NCBI GenBank assembly: GCA_010645155.1
Contig: JAAGOF010000046.1
Location: forward strand, 1,189,282-1,253,281
Direction: 5' to 3'
Source of the DNA: Tigriopus japonicus
Lineage: Eukaryota; Arthropoda; Copepoda; Harpacticoida; Harpacticidae
DNA: 64,000 bases
Shown here: in pieces, positions 36,201 through 45,800 of the stretch
Numbering within the stretch: position 1 is the first letter of the stretch
How the letters are laid out: every line of letters starts with the position of its first letter
Translations under genes and position numbers: made by a program
Notes under the pieces: generated by a model
Databases searched by the model: none
Told to the model about the DNA's origin: nothing
What the model saw: the letters and a program-made list of their open reading frames with translations, nothing else

Positions 36201-39200
36201 GGAGTGACAGCTCCTTCCTGCAGTCGTTCGTTCATCTCGAACTTGTATCCATCAGTAGTACTGATACTAGTAGTAGTACTCGGTAGTGCGTCTCTAGGTA
36301 GTACATCCGTTTGTCTCGCGACATCAGTTCAACTCGGTCGTCCATCCATTTGTATCGCGACATTTGTGATGTATATTTGTAAATAGTGTTTGGGGTACTG
36401 ACGAAAATCTAGACTTTCATTTGGGTAGTGGCACGAAAAGTTTGGGAACCCCTGCACTAAGGTGAGGTTTTGAAGACGTTTAGAAGAATTAAAAATTACA
36501 AAACATCAATGTATAACATACAATATATCCTTCGCACAAAAATGCCGAATTTGTACAAAAGGACCCCGATATATACCATGGCTTCTCGACAGACTATTAC
36601 TAGATGTACACCAAATCGCCTGAAGCAACGCAACCCTTTTAACTCTCACAATAATTTACCTTCCTATGTACCGTACAAGCTGTCATTAGGGATGAAACTT
36701 CTGATTGGAACTTGAATGTGGAAAATTGCTTTTTGGCTGACGCAAAAAGGGCAAGCAAGGCTTTCTTTCGTGAGCTGATCCATGAAAGTTCATGTTAAAT
36801 TTGCATTACAGGAGCCTTCAAGAAGAAACACATTTCATCTCCCCAGATGAGCAACCAAAAACAACAATCGATACTTTCAAGTTAAAGTTAAAATACACGG
36901 GTTGCTTTGCACTTGATGACTTTATTTGAGCATCAGGAAAGATATATAACTAGGTCCCGGAAAAATATTTGCAAAAAAGTGACAAAATACCCAATATATA
37001 TTTTCTTCAAAAGGCCAAAATATTTGGAAAAAAGCCGGATATTGAAGAAATATTTTTTCGGACAAGGCCATTTTTTAGTATTTTTGTCCTTGTGCGCCCA
37101 TTTTACAAATTTGTTTCTAGTGAATTTGATATATTTTGCCGTTTTTGGAGGCCTACTTGAATGTAATTGATTCAAAAATACAATTTTCAGTTTTCTTCAA
37201 TAAATGGCGCAATTTTTTTTCGTGTATGACAGTAGTTTTGGTTGTGAATGTCAAATTTCAGGACAAATGTGATTTTGCAGCGGTTTTTGTATTTTGGGTT
37301 CATTTTTGGGAAGCCCTTCTGAGCATTGGTCGTTTTTTTTATTTCCTTAATTTTGCCTGCCATATTTTTTTTGACTTAAATATTCGAGAAAATATTTATT
37401 TTTACCTTGAAAAAGCCAAAATATTTAAAAAATTGAGGAAAAACGGAGAAATATTTTATATTTAAAAAAATTATTTCCGGGCCCTATATATAACTATCCA
37501 TAGACCACGGGATTAAGAACTCCTTGAACTATCCATGTTGTTACTTCTAGTTTTTAGGCAATCTTATAGTAATGCAAGGGCTTCAAGTAAATATTATAAA
37601 TTACTTTTGCCTGCCAGAGATGATAGAAAAATACCGAAGTCAAGTCAAGGAAGCCAGAATGGCCGCGCGTACTAACGTGTTATTAAGGGCCGAGAGTAAG
37701 TGCTTCCCCAGACGGCGCGAGTTCGAGTCCTGTTGGGGATAGAACGGACGTTGTCGGGAGAAATCCTTTTAAGGAAGCCAGAGTGGCCACGCGTACTAGC
37801 GCGTTCTTAAAAGTGCCGAGTGTAAGTGCTTCCCCAGACGGCGTAGGTTCGAATCCTGTTGGGGGTCGGATTGAAGCTGTCGGGAGAAATCCTTCAATTT
37901 ACAGGGAATCGTATTCCTTGTAGCGGTAATAAAAAATCCGCAAAAAAAAAAAAAAAAAAAGTCAGATCAAGCATCCTTGAATATACTCAAAGTTCAGCAA
38001 CTGACTCTCAAACCCACTTGATCAAATGTAATTGTGAATCTGATGCAATTTTGCTATTACTTTAATTTTCTCTTGAGCACAGACATGCGACCTCGAATGC
38101 ACTTTGAAGAATAAAAGTCATTTCATTAAATTTTCCAATCATTTGCTGAATTTATGTCCAATTATGAAAGACCATTTGGTTCCTGTACAGGAGGAACCAT
38201 TATTGATTCCAAATTTGCAGGGACATTAAAGGGTTAGCTATTGATTCCTGAACTTGTGGAAAAACTCGTACACAAATGATGTAATAAAACATTACATTTA
38301 GTTATTACTCATAGATAATCAACGATAATCTTCTGAGCCTCCTCCAAAATGATTTTTTTTATCATTTTTGCTTTTGCAATACGAGAATCTTCAATTGGAA
38401 TTGGAAACCTGAATCCACATTTCTATGCCTAATTAGTAAACATATCATTGGGCATGTTTTCCCCCTCTGAATACGATGACTCAAATTTGAACTGAAATAC
38501 GTTCAGTTTTAGTAAACCTTGAAAACGACAAGCCAGTTGATGATTAATGGCTTTAAATGATCAAAATTGATAAAAGTCGTCATTTTTTTGTTTTGCCATT
38601 TTGGTTTTTAGGGTCAAAAGTCTGACCACCACTGAACTTTTAAAAATGCAATAGACCTTATCTGCCATAAAATATGGCAACACTGCCAACTCAAAATCCA
38701 TTTTTTAACTATCGATGAAACTCGAAATCGAACTAGTTCGAGTGTTGCCAAGTTGGTCCCTGTTTAGGTCTTTTCAAAAAGTTCTATACAGCATGCCCTT
38801 TTTAACAGCGATCAACTTCCAAGTCAAAACCGGCAGCACTCCTGGTTCGAAACACCTCACTATTTGATGGCCTTTGATAACTTTTTCTCAAGATCCAATC
38901 AGTTTTTTATTTAAAACTTTCTGGTCACTTTAGACCAATAAGGTTTGATGCCACGTTTACTAAATTTGGAATAGTAATCGATACATTATGAATAAGGGCT
39001 CATCGGTCTGTCCGTGCTTTTAGAAACTTTTAAAAACGTGCAATTAAAAGTTAGATTCTAAGTAAAGCCAGCATTGCGGCTGGGATCGGGAATTTCTCAA
39101 GAATTTTGTTAAGTGGAACCGTTCCAAAGAAGTACTTTGCTCTATCTGATTGATCCTTTCAAATATGCAACGAGCAATTTGATATGCTTCGGATAACATT

Positions 39201-40657
39201 ATGGGAAAGCTACTTGAAAGTGTTCTCCTTCTGACATTTAAATTATACTTCAGCAGAAACCTCTCTTCAAGATTCAAGGAACATTAAGTAGCCTTTCAAT
39301 CCACATTTGATTCAACGAAATCCACCACGAATAAAAGGGAACAAATCTTTTTAGGACAAGAAAAAGCATTCTATTCGCATAAAATTTGGAAGCGTCGACT
39401 CTGCTTAAAAGATTTCGATTCGCCCTTTTTTATTGGTTCACTTCATTCTTCACAGCTTTTCATCGTCTTAAAATGTCTCAATCAAAGTAACTTAAAAAAA
39501 AATCAATTAGGAGCAGAAAATCAACAGTCATGCAATTTTGTCAAGTCAAAGCATATTGTTTTCAGATTTCAGATGAAAAGGGTGTTTTAAGTCCAAAACC
39601 ATTCATGTTCAATGTTAGATTGTATCTGACCATTTTCCACGTGATGGAGTTGAAAAGCCACAAACCCAAAAATGCAACATGTTCCCTCAATTAGTAGGTT
39701 AAAATATTCTGTACCAAGATTTCCGATCCATTGGGTAGATCTATCAAGTTCAGGCAGCCAGAACCTCAAGTTCCAAGGGGCCATGGAACGATATTTTGCG
39801 ATTTTTTTTCAACCTGCAGCGTGACAACAAAGTTCTGAGCCCCTTAAAATGGAGCCACTATTCTTCATGAATAAACCTCCATGTTTTTTAAATAAGAAGT
39901 TGAGGTGTGTCATCCCTCTCTTGATCATATTAGATAACCAAAAAATCAGACATAGGAACCTTTTAAATTTCTTTTTACATAGGCAGCGTTCACTTACATG
40001 CGTTATTACTAAATACGGAAAAAAATGAAAGGCTCCAAAGCTTTCATGTCACATTGTAGTATTACCTAGATCTTTGCCCATTGCCACACACACTCTTAAG
40101 TGTTCCACTCCTGTGTGTTTCTTGACCACTTGCACGATTTCTCGAAGGGTCAAGGCTTTGTCCAAAGTTTTCAATCGACCCATTCCTTGGCCCAGAATCG
40201 AGTGTTTTTCCAATCGGAACACCTTAATCATGGATGAAGACATGCCCGCTGGCTTCTCGAGGGCTGCAATCACTTCCGGAAGTGCATTTTCTCTGAAAAA
40301 TGTCAATAAACTGGTTCGTGAGGGTGTTCCAATATTTGACTTGAGATCCAATCAAACCCGAAGAATAGTCTGTCAAACTTATCCGACAAAGGGCACGAAA
40401 TAATTTTAAGTTAGACATGGACAAATAAGTCTACGTACCCACAATCTACGGTCACGCTCCCTTGGGAATCCTCGACATGGACCTTCACCCCTTGGATATT
40501 CATAATCGTGGCTAAGGCTGTGTTCACATCGTCCTTCAATGGAGGGAGCTGATCCACCTTGACGGAGTGGCTGTAATTTCCAGAGAAAGAGGGATTTTGG
40601 CCTTGATGAAGAACAGTGATTGGTCCCGAACCTGGAAGATGGTAATCGATCTCTTGA
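33287..40657 (-). CDS. NIF3L1: NIF3L1 homologue (NIF3/DUF34 family), C-terminal three exons
   Basis: NIF3-family proteins are metal-binding proteins of uncertain biochemical role, conserved from bacteria to man. Minus-strand exons 40657-40439, 40292-40066 and 33555-33287 join in frame (GG|A, G|AT) and encode 237 residues; human NIF3L1 has 377. Diagnostic stretches are GMGRLKTLDKALTLREIV, CAGAGTSVL, DLWLTGEMSHHDLLD and CEHSNSERNFL, the last carrying the C-terminal metal-ligand His and Glu, then SQKDRDPVMIV at the stop. The first visible exon begins with an acceptor (attgccag), so more exons must precede it, but no sequence for the N-terminal WDNVGLL and HPP motifs was found in 40658-42861 or further upstream. 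The last intron is 6.5 kb and loaded with mobile elements. Confidence 0.92.
33969..34258. mobile_element. hAT-type MITE, TAGAGGGCTA family, copy 2 (inverted)
   Basis: 290 bp, starting TAGAGGGCTACTAGAGAAAT and ending TCCCTGATAGCCCTCTA; the reverse complement aligns end to end with the copy at 9555-9843. Flanks GGTGCGAC and TGTGCGAA are a 6/8 duplication. Confidence 0.85.
34680..34802 (-). mobile_element. hAT-like terminal fragment with CTGCCA words
   Basis: On the minus strand the fragment starts CAGTGATGGCATTTGAATAA, a typical hAT end, and continues with several CTGCCA/TGGCAG words that also recur at 34505-34540. No opposite terminus was found, so the extent is approximate. Confidence 0.45.
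35627..36454. mobile_element. hAT-type MITE, CAGGGGTTCCCAAA family
   Basis: Perfect 14-bp terminal inverted repeats (CAGGGGTTCCCAAA and TTTGGGAACCCCTG) and a perfect 8-bp duplication CACTAAGG on both sides (35619-35626 and 36455-36462). The duplication has TA in the centre, the nnnTAnnn pattern known for Buster-type hAT elements. 828 bp, no transposase recognised. Confidence 0.92.
36951..37486. mobile_element. hAT-type MITE, TAGGKCCCGGAAA family
   Basis: Ends TAGGTCCCGGAAAAATATTT and AATTATTTCCGGGCCCTA are inverted repeats, and a perfect 8-bp duplication TATATAAC flanks both ends (36943-36950 and 37487-37494). 536 bp, with subterminal GCCAAAATATTT words on both sides. Confidence 0.9.
37649..37960 (+). 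mobile_element. SINE with a dimeric tRNA-derived head and poly(A) tail
   Basis: Two tandem monomers of about 120 bp (starting 37649 and 37773) share GGAAGCCAGA, GCGTACTA, AAGTGCTTCCCCAGACGGCG and GTCGGGAGAAATCCTT. Each has a pol III B-box-like GTTCGA[GA]TCC and a GGCC-containing A-box region, resembling a class II (Leu/Ser) tRNA with a long variable arm. A short unrelated segment and 19 A residues (37942-37960) follow. The flanks GTCAAGTCAA and GTCAGATCAA look like a target duplication, as expected for LINE-mediated insertion. Confidence 0.75.
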
Positions 40658-42861
40658 CTGGCAATTACAGTTACGTATTCAATCGAAGTCGAGGGTAATT
40701 AACTAATATAAGTTAATGATGGAAAGAAAGCCCCCCTCATATGGAAATATGGGCGTTCTAAATCGCAAACCAAAGGTATCTGTACAGCCTAAGTATTCAA
40801 TGGTTGATTCAAGTTTTGAGTTGTAAGCATAAATGGTCCCCTCAAAGCATAAAAAAAAGAAAAATAAGTCAACTAATTTTGAAATATTAAAAGTCAATTA
40901 ATCTAAAAGTTTCGGCTTCCCAATTATGAACACTTTGATTTTTCAGCTTATTTGACATTCTTCAGCAAAGGGTTTCCCACTAACTAAAGAGAGTCAAACG
41001 TTTGATGTCAATTGGAAATTAACCTACCATGTATATTAACAACGGATCCACAGTCAATCAAAGTTTTTGTTCCAAAATGGAAAAAGTTGAGACCTCTTGG
41101 TCTAAAACTTTAACTCAAGTGTTTTTGACCTTTAGTGATGAATACTCTCAATTGCGTCTGAATAATTGGCTTATCTTTTTTTCAAATTAAGATTTAAAAA
41201 AGAGTCATTTTAGGATGTTGAACTAGGTGGTAGACATTGGGAGCGATACCAATAGCAAAAAGAGGTGTAACTTAAATGTACCAAAGCATTGTCTAAATAA
41301 CCTTTCACCAAAATAACCGCAGTACAGATTCTATATACGAACTGATGTACCTAAGTTCGGGTTCTTCATCGACGCTACTTGATTCCTGAAAGGCGTCCAA
41401 AGCACCCAAAAATCCTCAAGAATGTAGAGAGGTTCGCACATAAGACAAGCGTTGAAGCAGCAGAGTACTTGCCTTTTGTATGTGGTCATAAACTGACAAA
41501 AGGGGATGAATGTTTTTCACATTCAAAGACAAATAAATTTAATGATTGATTGGAGTTTTGAGACCTTGTTTGACAACGTTTGATTTTCAATTACAACAAC
41601 TCACAGTCGACGTAGTACCCATGGCGTCTACTCTAAAGGGGTGACTGAAGTTATATGTCAATCTGTGCCTCACTTTTTCCCTCTGGGGAAGGCTTCACAC
41701 TGTCATCAACCCGTTTCTTTGATCTTCCAGTATTAGAATCGTTTAAGCGCCAAAAGTAGCTAAATAATGAACAACGTTATATCTTCAGACACAGATGTTC
41801 TCATTTAGGGAACATTACATTTTAGTACTTGAGTAAATCAGATTCATTGATTCAATTCTAGTTCAAACCGTAGTATTATTTTGAGTACGAACAAAAAATT
41901 TACTCCGTCATTTCGCCGCAAGGTAAAGGTTAACCCAAACCAATAATTTAGGCCGATAGACGACCTTCCCAAATTTGAAATCGTTCTAGCTTAAACCAGA
42001 ATAACAATACCTAAAAGGACTCCAAGTGCTCATTACATTTGAGATTTGAAATAGAAAAGAAAGATATGAAGCGTATACTATACGAAAAATACTAGCGTTG
42101 TAAGTAAGCAATGAGAATACTGTACCTAGTTTCCATGCCAACAGGAATGGAAACTATTGAAATTCAATTTTAGCTATTATTCTATTATCAAAACTTGATT
42201 TTGAGCCGTATCTTAGGCTGAAAGAGCTTTCGGTCTACAAGTAGTATTTAATGTCTGAAGACATAACCATCTAGAAAATGAAAGCAGAGCTACTTAAGGG
42301 CTCTTCATTGTTTTCCAGATGGAACAAATGACAAAAAGCTCATGTTTCATTTCGGAAAGGATGTGTACTCTCTAGCTTTGATCCCTGATCAGTGTGAAGA
42401 CGGGGAAAATACAACATTCAATATTTGTTGAAGGCTTAGTTAATGAATGGAAAAAACTAATCGAAGGATTTTCGTTGGACACGTCATCTGGGTTCTATTG
42501 ACTTTGTCCTATCTGTTTCCAATCTATGGACCCAATTAGTGGCTTGTTACTGGACCAATCCAAGGCTGGCACCATTTCAAGCACACAAAAACAACCTTCA
42601 ACTACTTTACTGGTTTGACCTCAACCTTTATCAAATTCAAAGTAAAAAACAAGACAGGAAAAATGGAGCAATCGTTGAAATCCAATATCCACTACGTTAG
42701 TAATAAAACAAATGACAAATCTGTCACGGCCAAGAAAAGTCAATAATGTCAGTTTGTATTTCAAACCTTGGCAAAATATCTTCTTTTGAGGGAGTCTGAG
42801 AGTGCATTGAAATACTGTAAGTCATATGTACTTTGAGGAAAAATATATTTGCAGGCCAGTT
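40658..42861. other. Region between NIF3L1-like exons and the SUR-like gene
   Basis: Should contain the 3'UTR of the SUR-like gene and upstream NIF3L1 sequence. No AATAAA close to the SUR stop and no NIF3 N-terminal motif is visible. A minus-strand 50-codon frame near 41350-41500, bounded by a possible acceptor and donor, has no recognised family. Confidence 0.45.
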
Positions 42862-45800
42862 CTAAAGAGGCTTTTCACCAGCTGCTCTCCAGAGAGACGA
42901 AAAAAAGCCCATTGGTTTCTTCAGCATTTCCCTTGGGTTTCCGTCTTCCAAGATTCGACCATCGCCCATGACTAACACACGATCGTAAGGGACTATATTG
43001 GCCAATCGATGGGCCACTGCGATTATAGTGGAATCAGCGAAGGCCTTCAGGAGGCACTTGTGCAATTGGATTTCACGTGCCGGATCTAAAGCACTCGTGG
43101 CCTCATCTAAAACCAAAATAGGAGGCTTGAGCAAAATGGCTCTGGCTAAGCCCAATTCTTGTTTCTGACCCAAACTGAAGTTGTCTCCATTTTCAATCAC
43201 TTCTGCGTCCAAGCCATTGGCAAGATTTTGGACCATGTCCTTGAGTCCGATGTGTTCCAAGCTCTGCCAGATCTCGGCGTCAGAAAACTGGTTTTCGGGA
43301 TCGAGGTTGCTGCGGAGGGTTCCACTGAAAAGGGTAACGTCTTGAGGAACGGTCCAAATAAAACGACGAAGGTTTTTCAAAGGAATATTTGCGATGTCAA
43401 CATCGTTAATAGTGATTTTCCCGTGAAGGACATTCGTCACTCGGGACAAGCTCATTACCAAGGTCGACTTTCCGGCTCCACTTCGACCACAAATCCCGAC
43501 CTTCTGTTTGGTGGGGATTTCCAGATTGAGCGATGAAATAATGGCCCTCTGATCAAGGCTGTGGGTCAAGCCAACGTTATCAAATCGAATTGTCCCATCA
43601 TTACTGAGCTGGTCCGCGCAGTTCTCCGTTTGGAACTCCTCTTCAACGCATAAATCCGTGTACTCTAGGATCCTTTCCACGGCGTTCATGTAGTTTTCAA
43701 TGTCAGCCAAAAACTTAACTACCCAAGCCAAGTAGATGGGTACCAAAAGGCTGTAATTCATCGAAAGGCCAATGGTGGCCGAAGACCGCTCCCCAGGATA
43801 CTGATAGGACACAAACAGATTGATGATGATCGACACGAAAACCATGACTGCACCTGTGCAATCTAGACTGACTCCCAACCACCTGCAACCACTTTGAAGG
43901 ATGAGGAAAGACGTGGTATTGGCATCAATTTTCTCACACAGCTGGTTGATGAATCGGTTTTGTTCTCGAAAGGCACGGATTGTTTTCAGCCCTCCCAATG
44001 TATCAGAGAAATGCGATAGAACGGGTGCCCGACTGATACTATCGAGCCTTTGAAGCTCTCGCGATGTGCATCGATAGTAATGCTGAAGCCACCAATAAAT
44101 GGCAATCATCGGCACGGCAAACACAATGAAAATGGGCGACTGAATCGAATTGACCACCAGGGCCGAGATGCAAATCAAGGACACCAAAACCAGGCGTTGG
44201 ACACAGGCAGGGAGTTTCTGGTCCACCACGAACATGTCATAGGAGAATCTGTTGATGATGCGTCCAATCGGATGGGCTTCAAAAAGGTCGAGCGGACACC
44301 GTAGCAGGTTGGTGAGCATCCGAAAGTGAAGCGTCCGTCGAGCTCTGGCCCCAATTAACTGACCAATTAGATTAGCCGAACACGAGAACACTAACACGAG
44401 AACGGAGAATGTGCTGTACGAAGTGAAATAGGACATTGAGACCGAGTCATGAACATTCCCGGCCTCCAGAGACCAGTCTCGTAATAGGAAATCCATGTAG
44501 ACTTTGATGCTTTGGAGGGCAACAGACAGGACCAGGAACATGGCTGCAAAGTGGAGCCCTCCGGCCGTGAAATAATCCATGTAGACATGAACTCCAATTT
44601 GGCCATATTCCCTTTTCTCTTGGCTAGACGATTCGCGGGTGACGATCAATCCATCGTCCTCGTCATCATCGTGGAAATCATCACTAAACCCCGATATTTG
44701 TGAGATGGCCGAGGCGTTTGACGTCATCCTCATTACACGACAATGCAGAGGATAAGTAGGTTTATGGAGAACCACGGAGGAAGCATTTGAATCTTGGTAC
44801 GAAGATTGTCGGCTGGTTGAGCGAGAACGAAACGAGGCCATATTGTTACTTTCGAAAGAAAACCCTTCAGGCTCTGAGGAGCTATGTTTGGGTAGCGAAG
44901 CACTACTCCCTGAGTTGACCAATCGGTTTTTAAATGCCAGCATGTGGTGGAACGATCGCATTCGTTGAAACTCGCCCTGATGTTTTACCGTTCGAGGGGT
45001 TCCAAACGATCCCGTGGAAGGTAATGGAGCTTGACATATGGCACTTTGTCGAACCAGGCCAATGGAACTATTGGAACTTCCCACTCCTGCTAGACGCCGA
45101 TTGGCCGGGTTCATGACAGGACCATGTTTAAGGGATGTGACAGGAACACCGTTATTGAAGCTGGTACTCCAAGAGGAAGCTCGCGAAATTGACTTGAGCT
45201 TGTGACTTCCGACGCTTGATCCACTGCTTGTGCGGAACTTCCGATGCTTCCGTAGACTTCCATACTGACCTCGACGAGAGTCTGTCCTTGTCAGACCGGA
45301 TCCTTGTTCAAAGATGCTATTTGAACCCACACATTCATCTGATGGGAGCAGGATGTCGTGGCATAAGGTCAATTGCGACGAACTGTCCATGCGGATTTGA
45401 GTTCGGGCCAGTTTGTTCGTGGAATTGTTTTTCTTGAGCAAGCCTATATTCCGACTAAATTGAGGCTTATTGCTCTTGGAGGGGTCTTTGACAAGTCGCG
45501 CTCTTTGCATTTGTTTCATGAACATGGTCACGTTTTTCAATAGAGTCCATCTCTCTTGAGCAGTTTTTCCCTCGACCAATCCATCATCGGAGCTCAGGGT
45601 CGAGGTTCTTGAGATAATGTGCTTGATATTGATACGTAATTCGGGATAGTGCTTCATAATTTCGTCTACGGAACCCTGGGCCTTGATTGTGCCTTGGCTC
45701 ATGTAGATAACCCAATCAGCTTTTTGTAAGAAATCGATTCGATCAGTGGCCATAAATACAGTTCTTCGCCGTTTGAGCAGGATCCTGAGAATTCCCTCAT

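Larger units (their letters stand above)
33556..40065 (-). other. NIF3L1-like last intron, filled with mobile elements
   Basis: Donor gtaata at 40065 and acceptor atattctag at 33556. It holds three bounded hAT-type MITEs, one hAT end and a SINE, all listed separately. Between them the sequence is AT-rich without recognisable exons. Confidence 0.7.

Noticed and set aside
38675..38756. Inverted pair GGCAACACT and AGTGTTGCC
   Set aside because: Short arms with a long unpaired interior and no flanking duplication; could be chance.
39587..39784. A 65-codon minus-strand frame with a true ATG in the NIF3L1 intron
   Set aside because: Composition is plausible but there is no homology, signal peptide or splice evidence.
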